Positions 34,234 through 43,306 of a DNA stretch of 64,000 bases are shown one piece after another (the first letter of the stretch is position 1; each line of letters begins with the position of its first letter). This DNA comes from an uncultured Schlesneria sp. Lineage in GTDB: Bacteria; Planctomycetota; Planctomycetia; Planctomycetales; Planctomycetaceae. The notes beneath the pieces are model-generated. The model was not told the DNA's origin and ran no database searches. It saw nothing but the letters and a program-made list of their open reading frames with translations. Both the position numbers and the translations under genes were made by a program. Location of the stretch: assembly GCA_903840265.1 (NCBI GenBank), contig CAIMFH010000019.1, positions 61,329-125,328 on the forward strand, read 5' to 3'.

Positions 34234-34797
34234 GTTGGAGGCAGATCCATGTGTCAGGCGCTACACCCCCGATCACAAAATCCCGCTAGACATCTCGCTG
34301 ACAAAATCGGGTACCCCCCCAAAAACCTGCCATGGACTGACAAATTCTGCCATTTCGTAATGTTCGCGGCCGAGGTTGTGTCATACCGCCCGATTCCCCG
34401 TAGCCAATCTCGCCAAGAGATTGGGCGGAAGTCGATATGCCAGCAAATTCAAACGACCATCGCCCGAGGTCTTGGCGACTTCAGCTACAAAAACACCGAG
34501 GTTTCCTCGGTTGTGTCATGCGCTAGCGGTGAATACACGCAGAGGAGGTTGTGTCATGCACCTGTGTCGAGTTCTTCCTCTTCGTCTTCCAATTTAAAAT
34601 TTGCATTTTGCAATTCGCAATTTGCAATGTCCCTACTCATTCAATTGACAGCCTTGATGCGTCATGCAGAACAACAACTTACAGCGATTTAGCTCCCGAA
34701 CTGACATCCATCCTTGATCCCACGCCCGCCAGACTTCATTCTATGGCCGCGCGTGGCCATAGGTTCGCCGCGTCCGTTTCATTCGACCGCAGAAAGT

Positions 34798-36108
34798 ATG
34801 ACGAAAATGGTGGAAGTCTGTCCGTTTCGTGGCTGGCGTTACGATGTTGCTCAAGTGGGGGATCTGTCGGACGTCATTACCCCTCCGTATGACGTGATCG
34901 ACGAAAAGCAGCAGGATGACCTCTTCAAGAAGCATCCCTGCAACTTCATCCGGCTCGAACTGAACCGGGACGAGCCCGGCGACACGCCCGAAACGAAGTA
35001 CGAGCGTGCTGCCAACTTCTGGAAGCATTGGCGACTGGACGGCATCCTGCGTCAGGAGCACGAAGACGCCCTGTACGTCTACTCCCAGGAGTTCGAGTGG
35101 GAAGGCAAGAAGTACGTCCGCAGCGGTGTGCTCGGCCGAGTCCGCCTCGAAGAGTTCGGCACTGGCAACGTCTTCCCGCACGAGCAGACTCTGTCCGGCC
35201 CCAAGGCCGATCGACTGAAGTTGATTAAGGCGACGAACGCCAATCTGTCGCCGATCTTCGGTCTGTATCCCGACGAAAACGCCTCGGTGCAGCAGAAACT
35301 GGACGACGCGTGCATCAAGCTGACTCCAAACGTTGCCACAGATCATCTAGGCGTGATTCACAAGGTGTGGGTCATCACCGATCACAACGTGATCAATCAG
35401 GTGAAGTCTGGCCTGCGAGACAAGCCCGTGTTCATCGCCGACGGTCATCATCGCTATGAAACGGCCTTGAACTATCGCCGAGAATTACAGGCCGCGGGCA
35501 AGCTGACCGATGACATGGCCGCGCCGAACTTCGTCCTGATGATGTTTGTCGGAATGCAGGACGCCGGTTTGCAGATTCTCCCCACGCACCGCCTGGTTTC
35601 AGGTCTGCCAAACATTACGACCGCCGAACTGCAAAAGTGTCTGTCGCAGCATTGTGAAGTCGAAGTCGTTGGAACGGGCGACAAAGCGGCTCAGGAAACG
35701 TGGGACATGATCGAAGCCGACGGCGGCCAGAGCGTGTTCGGTTTCGGCACGGCGTCAGACAACACTTGGATTCTGGCTCGCGTGACCGATGCCAGCCCCA
35801 TGGCCAAGCTCGCTTCCGAACACAGCGCCGCCTGGCAGTCGTTGGGTGTCAGCTTGCTGCACAAGCTGCTGCTCGACGAACTGATCTTCAAGCAGTTTGG
35901 CGGCGAACCGAAGTTCCAATACGTGCATCGGCTGGACGAAACCACAACGGCCCTGAATGCGAAAACGCATCAACTCGGCTGCCTGGTCGCCCCAGCCACG
36001 ATCGAACACGTCCGCGAGATCGCAGCAGGCCGCGAGACGATGCCTCCGAAGAGCACGTATTTCTATCCGAAGCTGTTGTCAGGTCTGGTCGTCCATTCGC
36101 TGACGTAG
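34798..36108 (+). CDS. DUF1015 family protein
   Basis: 436 aa from the ATG at 34798. Typical DUF1015 blocks: PFRGWRYD near the start, VITPPYDVID, HPCNFIRLELNRD, FIADGHHRYETALNYR and YVHRLDE near the end. The family is soluble, widespread, and often annotated as a putative HPr-Ser kinase-like or SpoIIE-like protein without evidence; real function is unknown. The HHRYETA motif with conserved His and Glu looks catalytic or metal-binding. The frame is open further upstream, but those residues are not conserved-looking. Confidence 0.9.
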   Translation: MTKMVEVCPFRGWRYDVAQVGDLSDVITPPYDVIDEKQQDDLFKKHPCNFIRLELNRDEPGDTPETKYERAANFWKHWRLDGILRQEHEDALYVYSQEFEWEGKKYVRSGVLGRVRLEEFGTGNVFPHEQTLSGPKADRLKLIKATNANLSPIFGLYPDENASVQQKLDDACIKLTPNVATDHLGVIHKVWVITDHNVINQVKSGLRDKPVFIADGHHRYETALNYRRELQAAGKLTDDMAAPNFVLMMFVGMQDAGLQILPTHRLVSGLPNITTAELQKCLSQHCEVEVVGTGDKAAQETWDMIEADGGQSVFGFGTASDNTWILARVTDASPMAKLASEHSAAWQSLGVSLLHKLLLDELIFKQFGGEPKFQYVHRLDETTTALNAKTHQLGCLVAPATIEHVREIAAGRETMPPKSTYFYPKLLSGLVVHSLT

Positions 36109-36160
36109 AGCGAAAAACAGATCGATTGAGAAGAACGCAGAAATACAGAGGAATGAGGCG

Positions 36161-36242
36161 AACCACGGAATACACGAAACACACGGAAACGATACGAAGC
36201 AATGCTTGTTTTCATTTCGTGTGTTCCGTGTATTCCGTGGTT
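36161..36242. repeat. Inverted repeat between DUF1015 and zinc-ribbon genes
   Basis: AACCACGGAATACACG (36161-36176) and CGTGTATTCCGTGGTT (36227-36242) are exact reverse complements, with further partly paired ACACACGGA/TCGTGTGTTCC words inside. Such CACGGAATACACGAA-type elements recur between genes in many bacteria. It may end transcription of the DUF1015 gene. Confidence 0.75.
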
Positions 36243-36302
36243 AAATTCTTCTGATTCTCTCTGTGTCTGTGGCAACCGATTTCGATGGCGGGAGACAGAT
36301 CA

Positions 36303-36749
36303 ATGGTCGATGTGCCTGCGGGAAAACGGTTGTGGAAATGCCCGGATTGCGGGCGTGAAGTCGCGTTGTCGGTGACGCAGCTTGATCCGCTCGCGTGCGA
36401 GGAATGTCTGGCAAAGCTCAAGGGGAACCGGTCGCCGAGTGCGGCGGCCGCGACCGCTTTGGCGTTGCCTGGGCATCCCATTTTGCTGGCCATCGGCGGT
36501 GGGTTGCTGGTGGTTGGCTTGATCATCGGGTTTGTAGCCGGGCGAATGTCCGTGCCGTCCGCGCCCTTCGTGCGGCCGACTCGGCCTGCCAGCGAAACTG
36601 CCAGGTCAACGGAACCGACTTCGTCGGACGCACCTGTCGACGACGAAGGCCCCGACGAGGCGACTCGGCCTGGTGCCAACTACAAATGGGTCCGCGGCTA
36701 CACGCGGAAAGATGGCGTCAAAGTGAAGGGTCATTGGTCGAAGAAGTAG
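36303..36749 (+). CDS. Zinc-ribbon membrane protein
   Basis: 148 aa from the ATG at 36303, chosen for GGGAG 8 nt upstream; an ATG at 36285 would add six residues. Cys pairs CPDC and CEEC (about 15-37) form a zinc ribbon. One membrane helix follows (about 60-83, ILLAIGGGLLVVGLIIGFVAG). A disordered acidic linker leads to YKWVRGYTRKDGVKVKGHW at the end, a short motif seen at the ends of various bacterial proteins. Role unknown. Confidence 0.75.
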   Translation: MVDVPAGKRLWKCPDCGREVALSVTQLDPLACEECLAKLKGNRSPSAAAATALALPGHPILLAIGGGLLVVGLIIGFVAGRMSVPSAPFVRPTRPASETARSTEPTSSDAPVDDEGPDEATRPGANYKWVRGYTRKDGVKVKGHWSKK

Positions 36750-36925
36750 CGATTTTCCAGCCGCGGGCTCGATGACTTGGCAAACGTGACTGTCGTCAGT
36801 CGCGACGATATACTGGCTTATCCGTCAGGAGTTTTCCGTCACCCTCGGCAACAATACCACATTACGCTTAATGACAGTGGTCGTTACGTATTGTCGGTAA
36901 AGGTGTTAAAGCAGGATTGGCTTAA

Positions 36926-37852
36926 ATGGCAGGATTGGAAATTGCACCCGGTCAGACTCGGGTGGGTTGGATCGGTACTGGCGTAATGGGGTCCAGCATG
37001 GTGGGCCACCTGATGACCGCTGGGTACTCCGCGACAGTCTACACACGGTCCAAAGCGAAGGCTGAACCGCTGGTCGCTCGCGGTGCGAAGTGGGCCGAGT
37101 CTCCCAAGGCCGTCGCCGAACAATCAGACGTGATCTTCTCCATCGTCGGCTTTCCCAGCGATGTCCGCGAAGTGATGCTCGGGACCAACGGGGCGCTCGC
37201 TGGCTCAAAATCAGGAAATGTCCTGGTCGACATGACCACCAGCGAACCATCACTGGCCGTCGAGATCTACGAAGCCGCGAAATCGAAAGGTGTCGCCAGT
37301 GTTGACGCACCCGTTTCCGGCGGCGACATCGGCGCGAAGAATGCCGCTCTGTCGATCATGATTGGTGGCGACAAGGACATCGTCGAATCTCTGCAGCCGC
37401 TCTTCTCGGCCATGGGGAAAACGATCGTCTATCAAGGTGGGGCTGGCACCGGTCAACACACCAAGATGGCAAATCAGATCCTGATCGCGACCAACATGAT
37501 CGGCGTCTGTGAGTCCCTGCTGTACGGCTACAAGGCGGGCCTCGACTTGCCCACGATGCTGCAGTCGGTAGGCCCCGGAGCAGCCGGAAGCTGGTCGCTC
37601 ACGAACCTCGGCCCACGGGTGATGAACAACAACTTTGATCCGGGGTTCTTCGTTGAACACTTTATCAAGGACATGGGAATTGCCCTCGCTGAAGCGAAAC
37701 GGATGGGATTGTCACTTCCGGGGTTGGCCTTGGGTGAGCAGCTTTATCTGTCCGTGAAGGCTAAAGGCTGGGGCCGAAATGGAACGCATGCGTTGATGTT
37801 GGCTCTGGCAGAGATGTCGGGGCTTGACTGGCGAAATAGACCGCAAAAATAA
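36926..37852 (+). CDS. 3-hydroxyisobutyrate dehydrogenase-family NAD(P)-dependent reductase
   Basis: 308 aa. Rossmann motif [16 protein letters not shown] lies at about 13-28. Substrate-binding [11 protein letters not shown] and the catalytic-lysine segment [11 protein letters not shown] follow, with the helical C-terminal dimerisation domain. This fits beta-hydroxyacid dehydrogenases (3-hydroxyisobutyrate, tartronate semialdehyde or glyoxylate/succinic-semialdehyde reductases). Which one is not decided. It is followed by an inverted-repeat pair, then dapA. Confidence 0.9.
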   Translation: MAGLEIAPGQTRVGWIGTGVMGSSMVGHLMTAGYSATVYTRSKAKAEPLVARGAKWAESPKAVAEQSDVIFSIVGFPSDVREVMLGTNGALAGSKSGNVLVDMTTSEPSLAVEIYEAAKSKGVASVDAPVSGGDIGAKNAALSIMIGGDKDIVESLQPLFSAMGKTIVYQGGAGTGQHTKMANQILIATNMIGVCESLLYGYKAGLDLPTMLQSVGPGAAGSWSLTNLGPRVMNNNFDPGFFVEHFIKDMGIALAEAKRMGLSLPGLALGEQLYLSVKAKGWGRNGTHALMLALAEMSGLDWRNRPQK

Positions 37853-37871
37853 GTTAAGAAGACGGTGCTCA

Positions 37872-37913
37872 GTCGGGTGCCACTGGTGGCAGCTTTGGGC
37901 CACCAGTGTCTTC
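37872..37913 (+). repeat. 42-bp repeat, left arm of an inverted pair
   Basis: GTCGGGTGCCACTGGTGGC... with end CCACCAGTGTCTTC. It is the near-perfect reverse complement of 38015-38056 (four differences). Each arm is itself a small hairpin (CACTGGTGG/CCACCAGTG). This sequence type is a frequent planctomycete intergenic element. Confidence 0.75.
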
Positions 37914-38014
37914 GCAATGAAGCGAAAACCGAAACGAACAGCAAAGATAGACGAGTAAGATGGCGTCGATAATCTCAAGGCTCAGTTGGGTAATGGAAGT
38001 TTGAACTCGTTTTG

Positions 38015-38056
38015 GAAGACACTGGCGGTTCAAAGCTGCCGCCAGTGGCACCCGAC
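38015..38056 (-). repeat. 42-bp repeat, right arm of an inverted pair
   Basis: GAAGACACTGGCGG... to ...GTGGCACCCGAC, inverted partner of 37872-37913 with a 101-bp spacer. The pair spans most of the gap between the reductase gene and dapA and could form a large hairpin in RNA. The differences keep the internal pairing (TGG/CCA against CGG/CCG), so the small hairpins are conserved. Confidence 0.75.
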
Positions 38057-38106
38057 CGAGACACGACTCGCCCAGCTCCACTAGACACGTTGAAAGCAGA
38101 ATCAGA

Positions 38107-38994
38107 ATGGCACGCAAGGGCGAACAGTTCGCAGGGTTGACCGTCGCAATCGTCACTCCGTTCAAGGATGGCAAAGTTGACGAAGCGGCACTGCGAAAGT
38201 CGGTGGACTGGCACGTCGCACAGGGAACGAATGGCTTGTGCCCCGTGGGGACGACCGGCGAAAGCCCGACGTTGACTCACGAAGAGCACAACCGAGTCAT
38301 CGCCATCACCTGTGAACAAGCCGCTGGCCGCATCAAGGTCATGGCCGGTACGGGATCGAACAGTACGCAAGAGGCGATCGAGACGACGAAGTTCGCCAAG
38401 TCTTGTGGTGCCGACGGCGCGATGATGGTCGCCCCCTACTACAACAAGCCAACCGGCGAAGGATTTTATCAGCACTACCGAGCGATCGCGGAAGCCGTTG
38501 ATATCCCCATCATCCTCTACAACATCCCCGGGCGCACCGCGAAGAACATGGAGCCCGAAGTCGTCGCCAGGATCGCCGAGATCCCGACCGTGGTTGCGAT
38601 CAAAGAAGCGACGGGATCGATGGATCAGGCTTCGCATACGCTGGCCAATACCAATCTCACGGTGCTGTCTGGTGACGACAGCCTCACGTTGCCGCTGCTG
38701 GCCATGGGCGGCAGCGGAATCGTTTCGGTCGTGGGAAACATCGTTCCGGGTGACATGGTGCAGCTGTTGAAAGCGTGGAAGGCTGGCAATGTTGCCGAAG
38801 CTCAAAAGTGGCACTTCAAGCTGTTCGGCTTGTGCCGGGATATGTTGGGAATCGCGACTAATCCGATTCCCGTCAAGGCCGCGATGAAGCTGCTGGGACG
38901 CGACACCGGCGAACTGCGGTTGCCAATGACGCCGCTGACCGCTGACGAAGAGACGCGACTGAAGAAGACCCTGATTGCCTATGGCCTGCTGTAA
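38107..38994 (+). CDS. dapA: 4-hydroxy-tetrahydrodipicolinate synthase
   Basis: 295 aa, the normal length. A TIM barrel with all active-site residues: GTTGESPTL (Thr/Thr proton relay), Tyr138 in ILYNIPGRT and the Schiff-base Lys166 in [10 protein letters not shown]. It condenses pyruvate with aspartate semialdehyde, first committed step of lysine and diaminopimelate synthesis, in the cytoplasm. Not clustered with other dap genes. Related enzymes (NanA, KdgD) share the fold, but the substrate-binding region here fits DapA. Confidence 0.93.
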   Translation: MARKGEQFAGLTVAIVTPFKDGKVDEAALRKSVDWHVAQGTNGLCPVGTTGESPTLTHEEHNRVIAITCEQAAGRIKVMAGTGSNSTQEAIETTKFAKSCGADGAMMVAPYYNKPTGEGFYQHYRAIAEAVDIPIILYNIPGRTAKNMEPEVVARIAEIPTVVAIKEATGSMDQASHTLANTNLTVLSGDDSLTLPLLAMGGSGIVSVVGNIVPGDMVQLLKAWKAGNVAEAQKWHFKLFGLCRDMLGIATNPIPVKAAMKLLGRDTGELRLPMTPLTADEETRLKKTLIAYGLL

Positions 38995-39055
38995 GCGAGT
39001 CCGCAAGCGGGTCTGATCCATTCCACTGATTGATATTGTGACGGGAGAGGCGAGC

Positions 39056-40378
39056 ATGATCTTCGGCTTCGGTAAATCTCGAGACAATGATGACGATGAT
39101 GAAGACGAGGACGATGAAGAAGAGGTCGATCTTGTCAATTTTCAAGGTGCGTTGAACGGCCGATCGGCTGACTTGGCGGCCAACGCGCGTCTCGTGCAGG
39201 CGGCGTTGTTACCAACTCGCGAGATGATCACCGATGCGTTGGAACGCCGGGCCGAAATGATCCGACTGGAGATCAAAGGCGAGAAGGCTCAAACCGCGCT
39301 GTCGGTCGATGGAATGCCGTTCGCCGGTAGTCGCATGCCCAAGCAGCAGGCTACTGCGGTGATTCAGATGCTAAAAATCCTGTCGGGCCTGGATGCCAAA
39401 CTAAAAGGCAAACATCAGGTCGGCGGGGTGAAGGCCGAATTTAATGAGATCAAGTACGAACTGACGACCGAAATCGCACCGCAGGCGGATGGAACCGAGC
39501 GTTTAACCGTCCGCATCCGCAACATGAAGCATAAGCTCGACACGCCGCAAGAGCTTGGATTCACGGATGCCAGTCGAGCGATGATTCGTCAATTGACGTC
39601 CAATCGTCACGGAATCATCGTCTCCTGTGGGCCGGTGGGATCAGGCGTCACGACGACGTTGTATGCCCTCATTCGTGGGATCGACGTCTATTTGTACTCG
39701 ATTTATTCGATCGCCGATCCCGGCAGTCGCGAACTGATCAATATCAAGCTGTTCGAGGTGAACGAAGGGGACGATATTGAAACCAGCATCGGACGGATGA
39801 TGCGTGAAGAAGCTGACGTCGTCCTGGTTAAGCCAATTCGAGATGCTGACACGACCAAGCAACTGATGAACGTCGCCGATCGAATCACCGTCATGTCCGA
39901 GATGACGGCGAAAGACGCCGCGAACGGAATCTGGCAATTGGCAGAATGGTCGGGAAACCGAGAACTCGCCAGTACCGTCATTGACGCCGCTTACAGCACG
40001 AAACTGATTCGAATCTTATGCACCAGTTGTCGGGAAGCGTTCCGCCCCAATCCGAAACTGCTGGAGAAGGTTGGCCTGCCACCTGAAACGAAAGTGCTCT
40101 ACCGCAAGGGCGAGCCGATGGTCGACGAGAAGACGGGCGAGGAAGACCCCCCATGCGAAAAATGCGACGGGATCGGCTATTACGGTCGAGTAGCGATGAT
40201 TGAGACCATCGTCGTCTCAGACAGTCTCCGGAAACTGATCGCGTCAGGTGGAACCGCCGACCAGATCAAGGTCGCGGCTCGCTCTGAGGGCTGTCTGACA
40301 TTCCATAAGGACGGCCTGCGGCTGGTGGCCGAGGGGAAAACGTCTCTGGAAGAGCTCCAGCGAGTCTTTAAAGCCTGA
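39056..40378 (+). CDS. GspE/PilB-like protein with degenerate ATPase motifs
   Basis: 440 aa from the ATG at 39056, with GGAGAGG 7 nt upstream. A very acidic N-terminus (DNDDDDEDEDDEEEVD) is followed by a two-part secretion-ATPase core. Walker A reads GPVGSGVTTT, with valine for the invariant lysine. The Walker B region reads VLVKPIRD where active enzymes have the GEIRD glutamate. The C-terminal tetracysteine (CTSC...CEKC) and the RVAMIE/LRKLIASG end are intact. It is therefore probably a pseudo-ATPase of type II secretion or pilus type, perhaps structural or regulatory. It stands alone, 8 kb from the pil-like operon. Confidence 0.85.
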   Translation: MIFGFGKSRDNDDDDEDEDDEEEVDLVNFQGALNGRSADLAANARLVQAALLPTREMITDALERRAEMIRLEIKGEKAQTALSVDGMPFAGSRMPKQQATAVIQMLKILSGLDAKLKGKHQVGGVKAEFNEIKYELTTEIAPQADGTERLTVRIRNMKHKLDTPQELGFTDASRAMIRQLTSNRHGIIVSCGPVGSGVTTTLYALIRGIDVYLYSIYSIADPGSRELINIKLFEVNEGDDIETSIGRMMREEADVVLVKPIRDADTTKQLMNVADRITVMSEMTAKDAANGIWQLAEWSGNRELASTVIDAAYSTKLIRILCTSCREAFRPNPKLLEKVGLPPETKVLYRKGEPMVDEKTGEEDPPCEKCDGIGYYGRVAMIETIVVSDSLRKLIASGGTADQIKVAARSEGCLTFHKDGLRLVAEGKTSLEELQRVFKA

Positions 40379-40408
40379 GATAGCAAGTGGTTGTAACGTC
40401 AAACAGTC

Positions 40409-40445
40409 AGCCAGCCCGTACAGATGGGCTGGCTGCTGCTGTTTT
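40409..40445 (+). terminator. Terminator after the GspE-like gene
   Basis: AGCCAGCCC (40409-40417) and GGGCTGGCT (40426-40434) pair exactly around an 8-nt loop, followed by GCTGCTGTTTTA. It lies 31 bp after the stop codon. Confidence 0.65.
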
Positions 40446-40650
40446 ATGTCAGTCGTAAGGCTTTTGCATGTAATGGGATGTGACGCGAGTCCGGTTGGGG
40501 TTACTGATTCAGTCCCGCGCCTTTTCTCTCGATGCAGGTAGTAATCTTTTCCAAGTCTGACGATTTGACCAAAGTTTCCGATTGCACCGGCCGATTTTGT
40601 ACTTGGATGGTTTTCGTGCCATTAGAAGTTCGTCGGGCAAGGATGCAGTC

Positions 40651-40911
40651 ATGATGCGGAACGCGAATCGGTTTGGGCGAGGCCTGATGCTGACAGGTTG
40701 TTTGATGCTGTCAGCCTTCTCGACTGGCTGCTTTCAGACCACGATCAGTGGCCAGACACTGCCGTCGGCGTACTACCTCGACGACGACGTACAGTACTTC
40801 CCTATGGGACCAGAGCAGAAGCTGGCAAACCAGATTCGTGCTATGGAGCGATACAAGCTGCAACAACAGGGCTTGCAGGACGACGATGCGAACACAAGTC
40901 GCGGCTACTAA
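40651..40911 (+). CDS. Small lipoprotein
   Basis: 86 aa from the ATG at 40651 (AAGGA 7 nt upstream; ATGATG). Signal peptide RFGRGLMLTGCLMLSAFSTGC carries the lipobox FSTGC, giving a mature acidic peptide of about 60 residues (TTISGQTLPSAYYLDDDVQY, then FPMGPEQKLANQIRAMERYK). TLPSAYYLDDDVQYFP resembles a motif of short planctomycete exported proteins. Role unknown. Strong terminator follows. Confidence 0.7.
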   Translation: MMRNANRFGRGLMLTGCLMLSAFSTGCFQTTISGQTLPSAYYLDDDVQYFPMGPEQKLANQIRAMERYKLQQQGLQDDDANTSRGY

Positions 40912-40950
40912 CGCGGCTTTCAGATCGCGTTCGCGGACGTGATTGCAGAT

Positions 40951-41015
40951 TCACGCTTAGACGCAACGTCGCGGCAGAGGCCCGGCTTTCCGTCTAAGCG
41001 TGATTTCGTTTCTTT
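40951..41015 (+). terminator. Intrinsic terminator with 12-bp stem
   Basis: TCACGCTTAGAC (40951-40962) and GTCTAAGCGTGA (40992-41003) are exact complements across a 29-nt loop, followed by TTTCGTTTCTTT. It ends the lipoprotein transcript before rsmH. Confidence 0.75.
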
Positions 41016-41114
41016 GGGCTGGGAATGCGAAGCTTCGGGGGTGTCTGGTGATTGCCTGTCGCCGTACAATCTGCCCGAGTCCCATTCCCGTTTTGAAATT
41101 TGCTGTTCACCACG

Positions 41115-42170
41115 ATGACCGATTCCGATCCGACTCCAGACCGTCCGCCACGCCGTCCGCGCTACCGAGGGACGCACCCTCGTTCATTCGGCGAGAAGTA
41201 TAAGGAACACCAACCAGATCGATACGCTGATGATGTGGCCAAGATCCTTGCCGGCGGCAAGACGCCTGCAGGTTCACATCGGTCGATCATGGTTGCAGAG
41301 ATCCTGACGATGCTGGCTTTGAAGGCAGGCGATTTGGTTGTCGATTGTACGCTGGGATACGGAGGCCACGCCGCTCAGATCCTGTCGTTGATTCAACCCA
41401 CGGGCAGATTGCTGGGATTGGATGTCGATCCGATTGAACTTCCCAAGACTGAGCAGCGGTTGCTGGAGCAAGGCACTTTGCCGCAATGCTTGACCGTACG
41501 GCGTTCGAACTTTGCGGGACTGGCACGAGTCGTTGCCGAAGTGTTTCCTGATGGCGTGGATGCCATTCTCGCCGACTTGGGCGTTTCCTCCATGCAACTG
41601 GACGATCCCGCGCGAGGGTTCACCTTCAAATCCGATGCGCCGCTCGATATGCGGATGAATCCTCAGCATGGCCAAGCGGCGGCGACGCTGCTCTCGAAGA
41701 TTGACGAGGCCAAGCTGTCTGCCGTACTGACCGAGAATGCCGACGAGCCTTATGCCGGGCGACTTGCCAGGGCGATCGTGCAGGCGCAGAAGCATCAGCC
41801 GATTAAGACGACGTCAGCTCTCGTGGACGTTGTTCGCTCTGCCTTGGATAAGACGAATTGCTCGGCGGATCAGATTGCCATCACAATCCGCCGTGTTTTT
41901 CAGGCACTTCGCATTGCGGTCAATGACGAATTCGGTGCCCTCGATGCTCTGCTTAATCAGATCCCAAGCTGCCTTCGTACCGGTGGCCGAGTTGCGATTC
42001 TGACGTTTCATTCGGGCGAAGATCGACGTGTGAAGCAGGCCTTCAAAGCCGGTCTTCAGGATGGGATCTATGCCACCATTTCCGAAGAGGTCATGCGGCC
42101 TGGTGCTGAGGAGCAGCGATCAAACCCGCGATCGACTTCGGCGAAGCTGCGATTCGCGACGCGCCGGTAA
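41115..42170 (+). CDS. rsmH: 16S rRNA (cytosine-1402-N4)-methyltransferase
   Basis: 351 aa from the ATG at 41115. The N-terminal 50 residues are a basic, proline-rich extension (TPDRPPRRPRYRGTHPRSFG). SAM motif VVDCTLGYGGHA and family blocks ADLGVSSMQLDDPARGF, LDMRMNPQHGQ, LRIAVNDEFGALD and RVAILTFHSGEDRRVKQAF are intact. It methylates N4 of C1402 in 16S rRNA. In most bacteria it heads the dcw division cluster beside ftsL and ftsI; here neighbours are a lipoprotein and an SDR. Confidence 0.93.
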   Translation: MTDSDPTPDRPPRRPRYRGTHPRSFGEKYKEHQPDRYADDVAKILAGGKTPAGSHRSIMVAEILTMLALKAGDLVVDCTLGYGGHAAQILSLIQPTGRLLGLDVDPIELPKTEQRLLEQGTLPQCLTVRRSNFAGLARVVAEVFPDGVDAILADLGVSSMQLDDPARGFTFKSDAPLDMRMNPQHGQAAATLLSKIDEAKLSAVLTENADEPYAGRLARAIVQAQKHQPIKTTSALVDVVRSALDKTNCSADQIAITIRRVFQALRIAVNDEFGALDALLNQIPSCLRTGGRVAILTFHSGEDRRVKQAFKAGLQDGIYATISEEVMRPGAEEQRSNPRSTSAKLRFATRR

Positions 42171-42177
42171 CGCGCAG

Positions 42178-42987
42178 CTATTCTGCGCTCGTCTGTGCCT
42201 TGGCGGCAGCTCGTTCGTTGAGGCGATTCAGGCGAGTGTTGACGTGTGCAAAGTTATGCAGCCAACGGTCGTAGTCTTTAGTCTTGAATTCAAAGAACTC
42301 ACCAACTTCGGGATGCGGCAGGACGAGAAAAGTCTCTTGTCGCAAGGCTTCGATCACGCAATCGGCAACGTGCTCGGGCGTCACAGAACTGAGGTGCAGA
42401 AACTGATGAATGGGATCATCGAGATCAAGAAAGTTCGTGGCAACGCCCGCGGGACAGAGGCAGGCGACTTTCAGGCCCTGATTGCGATAATGGACTGAAA
42501 GCCATTCGGCGAACGCGACCGCGCCGTGCTTGGTAACGGAATAAGCGGCGGATCCGATCTCGGTGAGCAGTCCAGCCGCAGACGCCGTCACGACGAACGC
42601 GCCGCCACCCTGCTCGACCATCTTCGGGACCGCGGCACGGGACAGATAGACGTGAGCCAGAACATTGACTCGCCACAGCCGATCCCAATCGGCGTCCGGA
42701 GTTTCAAAGCCGCCCTTGCTTGTCACGCCAGCATTGGAGATCACGGCGTCGATCCGGCCGTACTCCTGAAGCGTCCGTTCGACAACTGCTTTGACATCCT
42801 CCTCGCACGAGACATCGCAGGCGACGGCGATGCCGCCAATTTCTGACGCGACTTCCCGAGCTGCATCCAGATCTCGGTCGGCGATAACGATCCCACGGGG
42901 GCGCTCTTGCGCGATTCGGCAACAGATGGCTCGACCGATTCCGTTCGCACCGCCGGTTACCAGCACGACACGATCACCGAGTTCCAT
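42178..42987 (-). CDS. Short-chain dehydrogenase/reductase
   Basis: 269 aa from the ATG at 42987, preferred because AAAGG lies 8 nt upstream and the product starts MELGDRVVLVTGG like other SDRs; longer starts at 43005 or 43041 exist. Classical SDR: TGGANGIGRA nucleotide loop, SNAGVTSKGG, catalytic Ser in VVTASAAG, and YSVTKHG. Cofactor and substrate cannot be fixed, though ADRD after the second strand favours NAD. Its stop is 7 bp from the convergent rsmH stop. Confidence 0.9.
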   Translation of the reverse strand: MELGDRVVLVTGGANGIGRAICCRIAQERPRGIVIADRDLDAAREVASEIGGIAVACDVSCEEDVKAVVERTLQEYGRIDAVISNAGVTSKGGFETPDADWDRLWRVNVLAHVYLSRAAVPKMVEQGGGAFVVTASAAGLLTEIGSAAYSVTKHGAVAFAEWLSVHYRNQGLKVACLCPAGVATNFLDLDDPIHQFLHLSSVTPEHVADCVIEALRQETFLVLPHPEVGEFFEFKTKDYDRWLHNFAHVNTRLNRLNERAAAKAQTSAE

Positions 42988-43306
42988 GGCGAAAACCTTT
43001 GACATCGATCCAAAATGCGACGTGATTGTCAGAACATCCATGACAGGTTGGGACTTGTATCATGGCTACTCAAGTGCTGAAAGCCTAGATCGAAACGGAT
43101 TCAACTCTGATTCAACCGCAAAATCGCGGCTGTTCCGTTTGAACTTCCATTGGAGAAATTCAGGTCGGCCGAGCGGCTTTGTCGATCGAATCGATCTGGC
43201 AATCCGGGTAGATCGGTTGGCTTATAGGTCATGGATTGTCGGTCCAAAACTCAAATCCCGGAAAACTGGACTTGTGTCTGGTCCCTGGGGCCATCAGCAT
43301 GAAAAT
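42988..43306. other. Gap between divergent SDR and hypothetical gene
   Basis: About 320 bases, presumably with both promoters. The frame of the plus-strand gene stays open through it, so its true start may lie further upstream at a non-ATG codon. Confidence 0.35.

Larger units (their letters stand above)
33584..34797. other. Long non-coding stretch in accessory region
   Basis: About 1.2 kb without a supported gene. Contents: a GGGGCC/GGCCCC hairpin region near 33592-33627; the 113-bp nested inverted repeat at 33754-33866; a TGTC-rich segment (33955-34025); the second structured element at 34172-34233; three copies of GGTTGTGTCAT(A/G)C near 34374, 34509 and 34547; and an AT-rich tract of TTTGCAATT-type words near 34594-34630. 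A frame opening at 34249 runs through these repeats and is not believed to be a gene. Confidence 0.5.

Noticed and set aside
34249..34692. Open frame of about 147 codons after the second structured element, with a good GGAGG site
   Set aside because: It runs through repeated TGTGTCAT words, a run of eight serines and an AT-rich repeat. Composition is not protein-like and no family is suggested. It may be the remains of a lost gene.
37975..39138. Long minus-strand frame of 387 codons opposite dapA
   Set aside because: It lies antisense to a complete dapA with all catalytic residues. Low-complexity serine/histidine-rich product is typical of a shadow frame in GC-rich DNA.
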